Source: Tenacibaculum sp. MAR_2009_124
GTDB taxonomy: Bacteria > Bacteroidota > Bacteroidia > Flavobacteriales > Flavobacteriaceae
Length of the DNA stretch: 64,000 nucleotides
Reading direction: 5' to 3'
Assembly: GCF_900105455.1 (NCBI RefSeq)
Contig: NZ_FNSF01000001.1
Coordinates: forward strand, 997,001 to 1,061,000
Shown here: positions 7,136-15,969 of the stretch, piece by piece
Layout: every line of letters begins with the position of its first letter
Position numbering within the stretch: position 1 is the first letter of the stretch
Made by a program: the position numbers and the translations under genes
The notes under the pieces: model-generated
The model's database searches: none
Told to the model about the DNA's origin: nothing
What the model saw: only the letters and a program-made list of their open reading frames with translations

Positions 7136-8411
7136 TATTGTTTTTTATTGGTTTAGACGTGATCTTCGTTTAGAAGATAACACGGCCCTATTTCACAGTT
7201 TGAAATCTGGTTTCGATGTGAAGCCTGTTTTTATTTTCGACGAAGAAATTATAGATAAACTACCCGAGAATGATGCGAGAACTTCATTCATTTACAAAAC
7301 CTTGCATAAAATAGATGCCGATTTAAAAAAAATAGGAAGTTCGTTATTAGTTAAGAAAGGAAAACCTCAGGTTATATGGAATGACTTACTAAAAGAACAT
7401 TCCTGTAAAGGACTATATTTGAATCGAGATTATGAGCCTTATGCTTTAAAAAGAGATAAGGAAGTTACCTTTATTTTTGAAAAGGCAGGAATTCCCGTAA
7501 ACACATACAAAGATCAAGTAATTTTTGAAAAAAGTGAAATTTTAAAGAAGGATGGTACCCCATATGTAGTATATACTCCTTTCAAAAATCAATGGTTTAA
7601 ATTATTTGATGAAAAGAAACATTTAATAGAAAAAGATTCAAGTAAATTGTTTCATAGTTTTTTAAACTATACAGCAAGTTTCCCTTCAATGGAAGATTTA
7701 GGGTTCAAAGTAAGTACCATTACGGTAGTTCCTTATAAACTAGATAAGTTGTTTAATTATGATGAGGTTCGTGATTTTCCTGCATTGGATCAAACCTCAT
7801 ACATATCACCTTACTTAAGATTTGGTCAGGTCAGTATTCGAACTATGGTAAAATATGCGCTCAAAACAAATAAAACATTTTTAAGTGAACTTATTTGGCG
7901 AGAGTTTTTTATGCAAATACTATTTCACTTTCCTAATGTTGTTACTAATAATTTTAGGAAGAAATACGATGCTGTTTCTTGGAGAAATAATGAAACAGAA
8001 TTTGAGAAATGGTGTAAAGGAGAAACGGGCTACCCAATAGTAGATGCTGGAATGCGTCAATTAAATGCTACTGGATATATGCATAATCGTGTAAGAATGA
8101 TAACCGCTGGTTTTTTGTGTAAGCATTTATTAATAGATTGGAGATGGGGTGAAGCGTATTTTGCTGAGAAATTGTTAGATTATGAGTTATCTTCAAATAA
8201 TGGTAATTGGCAATGGGCAGCAGGAACGGGGTGCGATGCAGCACCGTATTTTCGAATTTTTAATCCTATTGAGCAACTTAAAAAATTTGATAAAAATTTA
8301 GAATATACTAAAAAATGGGTGAGAGATTTAAATGAACTTACATATCCGCAACCGATAGTAGATCATAAAATGGCAAGGCTAAGAGCGCTAGAAGCTTATA
8401 AAAAAGCCTAG
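7125..8411 (+). CDS. phrB: Deoxyribodipyrimidine photolyase (class I CPD type)
   Basis: 428 residues. It repairs UV cyclobutane pyrimidine dimers by light-driven electron transfer from FADH-. The N-terminal antenna domain starts FYWFRRDLRLEDNTAL; the C-terminal FAD domain has LIWREFFMQILFHFP, GETGYPIVDAGMRQLNATGYMHNR and the active-site segment NNGNWQWAAGTGCDAAPYF, in which N358 and W362 correspond to E. coli N378 and W382. It therefore keeps all residues that the first family member of the operon has lost. It is the last gene, followed by a strong hairpin terminator. Confidence 0.96.
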   Translation: MKSNIVFYWFRRDLRLEDNTALFHSLKSGFDVKPVFIFDEEIIDKLPENDARTSFIYKTLHKIDADLKKIGSSLLVKKGKPQVIWNDLLKEHSCKGLYLNRDYEPYALKRDKEVTFIFEKAGIPVNTYKDQVIFEKSEILKKDGTPYVVYTPFKNQWFKLFDEKKHLIEKDSSKLFHSFLNYTASFPSMEDLGFKVSTITVVPYKLDKLFNYDEVRDFPALDQTSYISPYLRFGQVSIRTMVKYALKTNKTFLSELIWREFFMQILFHFPNVVTNNFRKKYDAVSWRNNETEFEKWCKGETGYPIVDAGMRQLNATGYMHNRVRMITAGFLCKHLLIDWRWGEAYFAEKLLDYELSSNNGNWQWAAGTGCDAAPYFRIFNPIEQLKKFDKNLEYTKKWVRDLNELTYPQPIVDHKMARLRALEAYKKA

Positions 8412-8424
8412 CTTTAGATAAATT

Positions 8425-8474
8425 TATTAAACAAACGAAGCCAGAGTCATAGCTCTGGCTTCGTTTGTTTAATA
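8425..8474 (+). terminator. 22-bp perfect hairpin ending the photolyase operon
   Basis: Arms 8425-8446 and 8453-8474 are perfectly complementary around a 6-nt loop (TCATAG); the GC-rich core is GAAGCCAGAG/CTCTGGCTTC and the 3' arm ends in T-rich GTTTGTTTAATA. It lies 14 bp after the photolyase stop and separates it from the siderophore promoter. Confidence 0.85.
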
Positions 8475-8521
8475 CCGTATAAAAGAGAGTCTTTTCTCTT
8501 TATAGAAGTGATGTATTATTG

Positions 8522-8572
8522 CGTCATTTTTTCTCACACTTACGTCATTTTAACATTTAGATACGTCTTAGT
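8522..8572 (+). promoter_or_regulatory. Three CGTC half-sites at exact 21-bp spacing upstream of the siderophore operon
   Basis: CGTCATTTT occurs at 8522-8530 and again at 8543-8551, and a degenerate third copy CGTCTTAGT at 8564-8572, each start exactly 21 bp (two helical turns) after the last. Direct repeats with this spacing are the usual binding pattern of AraC-family activators, and an AraC gene lies at the other end of this cluster (20448-21404). The linkage is inference; the repeats themselves are seen. Confidence 0.6.
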
Positions 8573-8576
8573 TTTG
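8569..8576 (+). promoter_or_regulatory. -7 element (TAGTTTTG) of the siderophore operon promoter
   Basis: TAGTTTTG fits the Bacteroidota consensus TAnnTTTG and is 31 bp before the decarboxylase ATG. The third CGTC half-site overlaps it, and no good -33 box is visible, consistent with an activator-dependent promoter. No clear Fur box was seen. Confidence 0.45.
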
Positions 8577-8606
8577 TGTTCAACTATTAAGACTAAATAA
8601 AAATAA

Positions 8607-10112
8607 ATGATCTTAGACGAATTCCCGGTTCTAGTCGATTCTTCGCTACAAACTGACTTATTACACGGAGAGTCTTTCAAAGACTTAGAAAAACAAACTA
8701 ATGTAATTTTAGAAACCTTAAAACAATTCTTTAGCAAAAAAGATTTTTATGCAGGTGATAATTTAGAAGAAATTAATCAGCATAAATTAGATGCACAGAT
8801 AGATGGTGAGAATACTCTGTCATTTGAAGGTGCTTTAGAATATTTAAACGATTTATATATAAAAAACACCATTGCTTTTCATAATCCAAATTATGTAGCA
8901 CATTTAAATTGCCCTGTGGTTTTGCCGGCAATGGCAGCTGAAATTATTGCAACTACAGTAAACACGGCTATTGAAACTTGGGATCAAAGTACTTCTGCAA
9001 CTTTTATAGAGCAAGCGGTTGTTAGGTGGATCTGTAATGAGTTTAAATTTCCAGAAAGTTCAGATGGAGTTTTCACGAGTGGAGGCACACAGTCTAATTT
9101 TATGGCATTACTAATGGCTCGTGATCATTATGCTTTCGAAAATTATGGTGTAAATATAAAACAACATGGTTGGTTTGAAGAAGTAAGTAAATTTCGAATT
9201 TTTTGTTCTGAAAAAGCTCATTTTAGTGTAAAAAAGAATGCCGCTTTATTGGGAATGGGGTATGATTCCGTTATTTCTGTAAAAACGGATAGTAAAATGA
9301 GAATGGATCCAAATGAATTAGTTTTAGCTATTGAAAAAGTAAAACAAGAAGGGAATATTCCTGTGGCTGTTGTAGCTACCCTAGGAACCACCGATTACGG
9401 TAGTTTTGATCCATTAGAAATTATTTCGAGTATAGCAAAAGAATATAAAATGTGGTTGCACGCAGATGGTGCCTACGGAGGGTGTTTTGTATTAACAGAT
9501 ACTCACAAAAATCACTTTGAAAAAATCGATTCTGTGGATTCTATTACTATTGATTTCCATAAAACGATGTTTCAACCAGTATGTTGTAGCGCTTATTTAG
9601 CCAAAAATAAAAGACATTTTCAATATGTTTCTTACTACGCCGATTATTTAAATCCCTTAGAAGATAAAGATGCTCAAAGACCTAACTTAATAGAAAAGTC
9701 AATTCAAACTACAAGGAGGTTCGATGCGCTTAAAGTTTGGTTTACCTTAAAAACTTTAGGGAAAGACACAATAGGAAAATACCTAGAAAGAGTTCATCAC
9801 TTAGCAACTTCAGTTTATAACAAAATTAAGGATGATATTCATTTTGAAGCGGCTCATGAACCAGAATTAAGTACAATAGTATTTCGATATAAAGCTTTAG
9901 GTGTTCAAGAAAATAAGGTACATGATAGAGTAAATATGTATATAAAAAACACCTTATTTAAGCAAGGAAAAACCTCAGTCGCTAGTACAAAGTTAGATGG
10001 GAATATCTATTTAAAATTCACGCTATTGAATCCAAATAACACAGAAGAAAACCTTTTTGAAATTCTAAAAATGATTCAACAAAAAGGAGAACAATATAAA
10101 ACTAATAATTAG
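8607..10112 (+). CDS. PLP-dependent group II amino acid decarboxylase (siderophore diamine formation)
   Basis: 501 residues, normal length for the lysine/diaminobutyrate/aromatic amino acid decarboxylase family. HADGAYGG (D287 contacts the PLP ring nitrogen) and the Schiff-base lysine K319 in DFHKTMFQP are clear, as is the SGGTQSNFMALLMARD phosphate-binding segment. In desferrioxamine, bisucaberin and putrebactin-type pathways such an enzyme (DesA-like) makes cadaverine from lysine, or supplies another diamine. Substrate cannot be read directly; lysine is the likeliest. It is the first gene of the operon and stops 6 bp before the hydroxylase. Confidence 0.92.
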   Translation: MILDEFPVLVDSSLQTDLLHGESFKDLEKQTNVILETLKQFFSKKDFYAGDNLEEINQHKLDAQIDGENTLSFEGALEYLNDLYIKNTIAFHNPNYVAHLNCPVVLPAMAAEIIATTVNTAIETWDQSTSATFIEQAVVRWICNEFKFPESSDGVFTSGGTQSNFMALLMARDHYAFENYGVNIKQHGWFEEVSKFRIFCSEKAHFSVKKNAALLGMGYDSVISVKTDSKMRMDPNELVLAIEKVKQEGNIPVAVVATLGTTDYGSFDPLEIISSIAKEYKMWLHADGAYGGCFVLTDTHKNHFEKIDSVDSITIDFHKTMFQPVCCSAYLAKNKRHFQYVSYYADYLNPLEDKDAQRPNLIEKSIQTTRRFDALKVWFTLKTLGKDTIGKYLERVHHLATSVYNKIKDDIHFEAAHEPELSTIVFRYKALGVQENKVHDRVNMYIKNTLFKQGKTSVASTKLDGNIYLKFTLLNPNNTEENLFEILKMIQQKGEQYKTNN

Positions 10113-10118
10113 ATAAAA

Positions 10119-11441
10119 ATGGCAGAGAATATAGCAGATTTCATAGCAATTGGAGTAGGACCTTTTAACCTTGGATTGGCTTGTTTAACAGCACCTATTG
10201 AAGAACTTAATGGAGTGTTTTTGGATAAAAGAGAAAAGTTCGATTGGCATCCTGGAATGATGATGCAAAGTACCACTTTACAGATTCCTTTTATGGCTGA
10301 CTTGGTGACTTTGGCAGATCCAACAAATCCATATAGTTTCTTGAATTATAGCAAAGAGAAGGGGAGGATTTACTCGTTTTATATTAGAGAAAATTTTTTG
10401 TTGTTAAGAAATGAATATAATCATTATTGTCAATGGGCTATTGAAAAATTACCAAACATTTTCTTCAATACAGAGGTAAAAAACATTGATTTTGACGAAA
10501 AGGATCAAGTTTATGTGGTTACTAGTGTGTGTACCAAAACATATGATATCAAAATTTATAAGGCCAAGAAAATTGTTTTAGGTACTGGAACGCAACCATA
10601 TATTCCTAGTAGTGCCAAAGAATTAAGTAAAGTCGCAACACATTCTTCTAATTATCTATTTGAAAAAGAAGAACTACAAAAAACAAAGTCCATTACCGTA
10701 ATAGGAAGTGGTCAGAGTGCTGCTGAAATTTTTCATGATTTATTACAAGATATCGATGAGAAAGATTATGAACTAAATTGGATAACAAGATCACCTAGAT
10801 TTTTCCCATTAGAATACTCGAAACTTACTTTAGAGATGACATCTCCAGAGTACGTGGACTATTTCTATAATCTTCCATCTGAAAAAAGAGATGATTTAAT
10901 CCGTAATCAGAAGCATTTATATAAAGGAATAAATCAAGATTTAATTAATGATATTCACAATACATTATACACAAAACAATCATACGCTACTGAACCGTTA
11001 AAGGTTTCATTACGAACGAATACCGAGTTGATTAATTCAACACAGAAAGATGATCAAATTTCGTTAGAACTCCATCAAGTTGAGGAAGACAAGTATTTCG
11101 AAAAAAATACAGAAGGATTAGTTTTATGCACAGGTTATCATTATAAAATGCCTGAATTTATCGAAGGTGTTACTGATAGAATAGGATGGGACACTCAGGG
11201 AAGATATGATGTCCAGCGAAATTATACAATTGATAAGAACCATAATGAAATTTTTGTTCAAAACGTTGAACTCTATACACATGGTTTCGTTACTCCAGAT
11301 TTAGGAATGGCGTGTTATCGTAATTCTTATATCATAAAGGAAATTACAGGGAAGGAATATTATCCTGTTGAAAAGAACATCGCTTTCCAACAATTTGGTG
11401 TAAGTAAAGAAGAAGAAATAGTTAAACAAGTAACAGTATAA
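10119..11441 (+). CDS. FAD/NADPH lysine- or diamine-N-hydroxylase
   Basis: 440 residues, family of lysine N6-hydroxylase/ornithine N5-oxygenase. The FAD motif IGVGPFNLGL is at residues 11-20, the NADPH motif VIGSGQSAAEIF begins near residue 194, and STTLQIPFMADLVTLADP plus the C-terminal GFVTPDLGMACYRNS are diagnostic. It adds the N-hydroxyl that becomes the hydroxamate iron ligand. In this context (decarboxylase upstream, DesD-like synthetases downstream) the substrate is probably the diamine rather than the free amino acid, as in DesB/PubA-type enzymes; this is inference. Confidence 0.94.
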   Translation: MAENIADFIAIGVGPFNLGLACLTAPIEELNGVFLDKREKFDWHPGMMMQSTTLQIPFMADLVTLADPTNPYSFLNYSKEKGRIYSFYIRENFLLLRNEYNHYCQWAIEKLPNIFFNTEVKNIDFDEKDQVYVVTSVCTKTYDIKIYKAKKIVLGTGTQPYIPSSAKELSKVATHSSNYLFEKEELQKTKSITVIGSGQSAAEIFHDLLQDIDEKDYELNWITRSPRFFPLEYSKLTLEMTSPEYVDYFYNLPSEKRDDLIRNQKHLYKGINQDLINDIHNTLYTKQSYATEPLKVSLRTNTELINSTQKDDQISLELHQVEEDKYFEKNTEGLVLCTGYHYKMPEFIEGVTDRIGWDTQGRYDVQRNYTIDKNHNEIFVQNVELYTHGFVTPDLGMACYRNSYIIKEITGKEYYPVEKNIAFQQFGVSKEEEIVKQVTV

Positions 11442-11614
11442 GTTTGTAAAATATTTAAAATAAAAACTTCCCCTTAAATACTACTAATTGATGTTTGAAG
11501 TTTCTGCGAAAACAATGAAGATTTTGTCTTTAGTAAAGCAGAAAGTGAGAGCATAATACGACTAGTTACTGTTTCTCTTTATTCTGTATTCTGAAATAGA
11601 AAAGAAAAGGAGTG

Positions 11615-11650
11615 TTTTGTAAGCGTTGTTTCAATTTACAAATGGTATAA
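11615..11650. repeat. Degenerate copy of a dispersed ~36-bp palindromic repeat
   Basis: This 36-bp stretch in the 266-bp hydroxylase-MFS gap matches the copy at 46688-46723 in 27 of 36 positions by eye, best at its right half (TACAAATGGTAT is identical). Other than this repeat and a possible weak promoter near 11680-11690 (TGACTTTG), I see nothing in the gap. Confidence 0.4.
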
Positions 11651-11707
11651 AATTATTTTAAATATTAAGGACATTATCTGACTTTGTAAAATGATAAAAA
11701 TTTATAG

Positions 11708-12886
11708 ATGAATCTAAAGTCATTTTTAATAACAATGACCTTTATTGCCGTTGTTAGTGATTATTTGTTACATCCATTTTATCCCCAATTTTTTGAATTG
11801 AGATTTGGAATGACAAACCCTAAAAACGTAGGTTACTATTTTGCGGCAATTTGTTTTATGGTAATGATAGCGTTTCCATTTTGGGCATATGTTTCAAAGA
11901 GAGTTGCAGAATTGAAAATACTAATATATACGCAAGCGATCGCAGGTGTTTTAGCATTGTATTGTTACTGGACTGAGTCGTATATTAATTTTTGGATAGT
12001 TTCATTGGTCATGGTGCTATTCAAAGGGAGTTATCTCTTAGTATATCCGTATATACTTAAAATCATAAAGAAAGAAGAACACACAAGTACTATCGGTTTA
12101 TTATCGGTAGTTGTGCACTTAGGAGGAATTTTAGGAGCAGTAATAGGAGGGTTTACAGTTGATTTTATCAACCCTAGTTCAATATTCCTCGTTATGGCAC
12201 TCGGTGACTTTTTACAAATGTCAGTGAGTGCCTATTTATTAAAAAGCAAGAAGTATAATACAGATGTGGTTGTTATAACTGGTGAAGTGGAAAAAAGTTC
12301 TACTCCAAATAGTTTTATCATAAAAATAGGATTATTGACACTAATCTTATACTTCAGTGATTTTTTAATTAGGCCGTTCTTCTCATTGTATTGGGAAAGC
12401 TTTTCATCAAATGACTCTAAGTTAATATCAGGTACAATTTATGCGATTCCTGGGTTTGTGGCTTTAATTGCTTTATGGATTAATAACAAAAGAAACACAA
12501 GTGGATATGAAGGTATTATAAAAGCTTTGTTAATAGGTCTTGTAGGACTTTCACTTCAAGGAATACCGTCAGAAAGTATGGTAATAATTGGAAGAATAAT
12601 CTATGGATGGGCAATATTCCAAGGAATGGTAAAATTCGATGTCTTTTTGTTCGAAATGAGTTCTCCAGAATCGTATTCAATAGATTATAGTAAAATTCAT
12701 TTTTTTCAAAATTTTGGAGTTTTACTCGCATCGTTGAATATAGGTTTAGTTGTTGATAATTTCGGATTACAAATGCCTTTTATATTGGCTTTGTCAGGTT
12801 TTATAATAACATTATTACTGTACTTTTTTGTTTTTAAATTTTCTTCAAATCTCAAAAGAAATCAACCAAAGTTAAAACAGAGTTAG
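11708..12886 (+). CDS. MFS transporter, probable siderophore exporter
   Basis: 392 residues with about 11-12 hydrophobic helices across the length and a central loop near residues 175-205, as in major facilitator proteins. The N-terminal motif SDYLLHPFYPQFFELRFGM resembles MFS members encoded in siderophore clusters of Bacteroidota and gammaproteobacteria. The gene lies between the hydroxylase and the NIS synthetases, so export of the finished siderophore (or of an intermediate) is the natural role. A 266-bp gap before it may hold an extra promoter. Substrate specificity is inferred from location only. Confidence 0.85.
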   Translation: MNLKSFLITMTFIAVVSDYLLHPFYPQFFELRFGMTNPKNVGYYFAAICFMVMIAFPFWAYVSKRVAELKILIYTQAIAGVLALYCYWTESYINFWIVSLVMVLFKGSYLLVYPYILKIIKKEEHTSTIGLLSVVVHLGGILGAVIGGFTVDFINPSSIFLVMALGDFLQMSVSAYLLKSKKYNTDVVVITGEVEKSSTPNSFIIKIGLLTLILYFSDFLIRPFFSLYWESFSSNDSKLISGTIYAIPGFVALIALWINNKRNTSGYEGIIKALLIGLVGLSLQGIPSESMVIIGRIIYGWAIFQGMVKFDVFLFEMSSPESYSIDYSKIHFFQNFGVLLASLNIGLVVDNFGLQMPFILALSGFIITLLLYFFVFKFSSNLKRNQPKLKQS

Positions 12887-12921
12887 TGAAAAGAATAGAA
12901 ACCGAACATGAATTATTTATA

Positions 12922-12935
12922 TCTCACACTGTGAG
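12922..12935 (+). promoter_or_regulatory. Short palindrome CTCACA-C-TGTGAG before the GNAT-NIS fusion gene
   Basis: CTCACA (12923-12928) and TGTGAG (12930-12935) flank one base, 15 bp before the ATG at 12950. The 9-mer TCTCACACT in its left part also occurs in the operon promoter at 8532-8540. It may be a protein-binding site for an internal promoter or an RNA feature; evidence is only the repeat itself. Confidence 0.35.
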
Positions 12936-12949
12936 TAAAATTGTCGTAA

Positions 12950-15382
12950 ATGTCAGTAAACAATAAAATAGTATTTACCCATCAATACAAAAAATTTGGA
13001 GAAATAAGCATTCGAACATTTGATTTGAATGAAGATTCGAAAATACTCCATGATTGGGTAAACAGAGAATATGCTGTTTTTTGGGGAATGGAAAACACAT
13101 CTTTAGAAGATGTAAAAAGGGAATATAAAAAGTTAATAGAACCCGTCGATTATGATGTTTTTGTTGGTGTTTATAATAACGAAGAAGTATTTTTTTTAGA
13201 ACGTTATAACCCTCAGAATGACATCATAAATGATCATTATAACGCCAAAGCTTCTGATGCAGGGGTTCATATAATTATTGCTCCACCAAAAAGCACAAAA
13301 GTACCTCATTTTACTTGGTATATGTTTCAGTCAATAATGGATTTTGTTTTTACAAATAAAAGTATTGAAAACATTGTGGTAGAGCCAGATATTAGAAACA
13401 AAAAGATGTTTGCCTTGTGCGAAAGAATTGGATTTTCTTTAGATAAAATAATAGAATTACCTCATAAAACAGCTCAACTAGCTTTTCTCGAGAGAGAGAC
13501 GTACGAAAATCAAATTAAGAAAATAATCCCTTCAAAACGTAGTACTATGAATACATTAGATAATGTGGTTTCTCCACAGCAATCTGTTCAACATATAAAG
13601 CCAGAAGTTTGGTTACAGTCAAACAAATTATTAGTAAAAAAAGCAATATGTGAGTTTACACATGAAAGAATATTAGCTCCTAAAAAGCTAAAAATAACGG
13701 GAGATGGATGGAGTCTATTTTCCCTGTCATCTGATATTTCTGGTATTGTTTATGAGTTCGAAGCTAAAGAACTGGCCTTAGAACAACTACTGATTAAAGA
13801 GTCAACCTTAATAAAAAAACAAGATAATACTCTTGTAAATTTAGATGCCATATTATTCATTAAAGAGTTTGAGCAAACCTTAGGAATAGATCATCAAAAA
13901 ATGCCAGTTTACTTAGAAGAGATTATTAGTACATTGTATGGTAGTGCTTTTAAAATCACAAAAGGAAACCCAACGGCGAAAGAACTTTCACAATCTGATT
14001 TTCAAACGATAGAACAATCTATGACAGAAGGGCATCCTGGGTTTGTTGCAAATAATGGACGCATTGGTTTTGATAGTAGTGATTATCGTTCTTATTCACC
14101 TGAGGCAGGAAATTCTTTTTCTTTATTATGGTTGGCTGGGCATAAATCGAAGGCTGTTTATTCGGCTATAAAGAGTTTACCTTATGACAAACTCATTCAT
14201 CAAGAATTAGATGCGAATACCATCAATCAGTTCAATGAAGTATTATCTACAAAAGGATTAACACCAGAAGACTATTTATTCATTCCTATTCATCCTTGGC
14301 AATGGTTTAATAAATTAGCGATGGTTTTTGCTCCTGAAATCGCAACAAACGATTTAGTTTGTTTGGGCTACGGACCAGACCAATATTTAGCACAACAATC
14401 AATTAGAACTTTATTCAATACAACAAATCCACAAAAATTCTATACGAAATCGGCCCTATCTATTTTAAATATGGGCTTTATGAGAGGATTACCACTATAT
14501 TATTTAGGTACTGCTCCTAAAATGGCAGTATGGTTGGAAAATTTACTTTATGACGATGAGTTTATTCAAGAGACTGGATTTAAAATGTTGAGTGAAATAG
14601 GTTCGGTAAGCTATGTAAATCCTTATTTTGAGGAGTTTGGAGTTCATAATGACTATAATAAAATGTTAGCTTCCTTGTGGAGAGAAAGTCCATATTCTAA
14701 AATAAATAAAGGTCAAAAACCAATTACTATGGCGGCATTACTGCACATTGATCACCATGGTAACGCCTTGCTTCCAGAATATATTAAAAGTTCTGGATTG
14801 AGTATTGAATTCTGGATAAGTAGTTACTTAAAAGCTTATTTGAGTCCATTAATTCATTGTTTTTATAAATATGATTTAGTGTTTATGCCTCATGGTGAAA
14901 ATATTATTCTTGTTTTAGAAGATAATATACCTGTAAGTGCTTTACTTAAAGATATTACTGAAGAAGCGGTAATATTAAGTCCCGATGTAGAATTACCGGA
15001 AGACTTAAAAAGAATGTATGCACCAGTACCAGAAGATGTGAAGTTATTGTCAATATTTACAGATGTTTTCGATGGTTTTTTCAGATACCTGACTCCTATA
15101 TTGGAAGAACATGCAAACTTTCCTGAAAATAAATTCTGGCAATTAGTAGCACTGAATATAAAAGAATATCAACAACAGCATCCTGAGTTGATAGATAAAT
15201 TTAACAAGTACGATTTATTTGCTGATACTTTCAAATTATCATGCTTAAATCGCTTACAATTAAATAATCATAAGCAAATGATTGATTTAGACGATCCAGT
15301 AGCATTACTACAATTTGCTGGTGAAATAGCAAATCCAATAGCAGTTTACAGTGTTGAAAATGAACCTGAAGAAGTAGTATGA
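12950..15382 (+). CDS. Fused acyl-CoA N-acyltransferase (GNAT) - NIS siderophore synthetase
   Basis: 810 residues in two domains. Residues about 1-195 are an IucB/AlcE-like GNAT domain (ILHDWVNREYAVFWGM, HFTWYMFQSIMDFVF, VVEPDIRNKKMFALCERIGF). Residues about 210-800 are an IucA/IucC-type NRPS-independent siderophore synthetase with EGHPGFVANNGRIGF (H362), IPIHPWQW (H448), SIRTLFNTTNPQKFYTKSALSILNMG and HGENIILVLE, closest in motif form to DesD/AlcC/PubC. Expected chemistry: succinylation (or other acylation) of the N-hydroxydiamine, then ATP-dependent amide bonding to oligomerise or close the ring. It overlaps the next gene as ATGA. A split paralog of the same pair follows directly. Confidence 0.95.
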   Translation: MSVNNKIVFTHQYKKFGEISIRTFDLNEDSKILHDWVNREYAVFWGMENTSLEDVKREYKKLIEPVDYDVFVGVYNNEEVFFLERYNPQNDIINDHYNAKASDAGVHIIIAPPKSTKVPHFTWYMFQSIMDFVFTNKSIENIVVEPDIRNKKMFALCERIGFSLDKIIELPHKTAQLAFLERETYENQIKKIIPSKRSTMNTLDNVVSPQQSVQHIKPEVWLQSNKLLVKKAICEFTHERILAPKKLKITGDGWSLFSLSSDISGIVYEFEAKELALEQLLIKESTLIKKQDNTLVNLDAILFIKEFEQTLGIDHQKMPVYLEEIISTLYGSAFKITKGNPTAKELSQSDFQTIEQSMTEGHPGFVANNGRIGFDSSDYRSYSPEAGNSFSLLWLAGHKSKAVYSAIKSLPYDKLIHQELDANTINQFNEVLSTKGLTPEDYLFIPIHPWQWFNKLAMVFAPEIATNDLVCLGYGPDQYLAQQSIRTLFNTTNPQKFYTKSALSILNMGFMRGLPLYYLGTAPKMAVWLENLLYDDEFIQETGFKMLSEIGSVSYVNPYFEEFGVHNDYNKMLASLWRESPYSKINKGQKPITMAALLHIDHHGNALLPEYIKSSGLSIEFWISSYLKAYLSPLIHCFYKYDLVFMPHGENIILVLEDNIPVSALLKDITEEAVILSPDVELPEDLKRMYAPVPEDVKLLSIFTDVFDGFFRYLTPILEEHANFPENKFWQLVALNIKEYQQQHPELIDKFNKYDLFADTFKLSCLNRLQLNNHKQMIDLDDPVALLQFAGEIANPIAVYSVENEPEEVV

Positions 15383-15969
15383 TGTCAATAATAGAACAGC
15401 AGATTTTTAGCAAAGAAATAGAAGGTGTTGGGCGCATTGTATTACGTCCTATTCATCTTAAAGATGATATAGATATTTTGTATAGTTGGGTAAAACAACC
15501 GTATGCTAAATATTGGGGAATGTTGGATTTTTCAAAAGAGCAAGTTTATAATTCTTATGATGAAATAGAAAAAAATCCCCATCATCATACATATATAGGT
15601 ATGCTAAATGATCGCCCCATTTTTTTAATGGAACGATATAAAGCTTCCGAAGATATTATAGCAAAACATTATGACTTTAAGTTAAACGATTACGGAATGC
15701 ACATTTTAGTGGCTCCTGTAGAGAAAAGAATTCCTCAGTTTACTTGGTGTGTTTTTTCTACAATTATGGATTACTTTTTTAGCCTTCCTTACGTTGAAAG
15801 AGTTGTTGTAGAGCCCGATGCGAATAATAAAAAAATACATAAGCTGAATATGAAAGCAGGGTTTGTTTATCAGAAGGAAATTAAGTTACCTCATAAGGTT
15901 GCTTCTCTTGCCATTTGTACAAAGCAGAGTTACGAAGAAGCCTTAAATAAGTTACATAGCAATGAATAA
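15379..15969 (+). CDS. Stand-alone siderophore N-acyltransferase (GNAT, IucB/AlcE-like)
   Basis: 196 residues. It is homologous to the N-terminal domain of the preceding fusion: LYSWVKQPYAKYWGMLD, PQFTWCVFSTIMDYFF, VVEPDANNKKIHKLNMKAGF and LPHKVASLAI align with the equivalent fusion segments. It belongs to the acetyltransferase family acting on N-hydroxylysine or N-hydroxydiamines with acyl-CoA. Start ATG overlaps the previous stop (ATGA) and its 3' end overlaps the next gene by 8 bp, so all three are coupled. Together with the following synthetase it reproduces the fusion architecture as two proteins. Confidence 0.92.
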   Translation: MMSIIEQQIFSKEIEGVGRIVLRPIHLKDDIDILYSWVKQPYAKYWGMLDFSKEQVYNSYDEIEKNPHHHTYIGMLNDRPIFLMERYKASEDIIAKHYDFKLNDYGMHILVAPVEKRIPQFTWCVFSTIMDYFFSLPYVERVVVEPDANNKKIHKLNMKAGFVYQKEIKLPHKVASLAICTKQSYEEALNKLHSNE

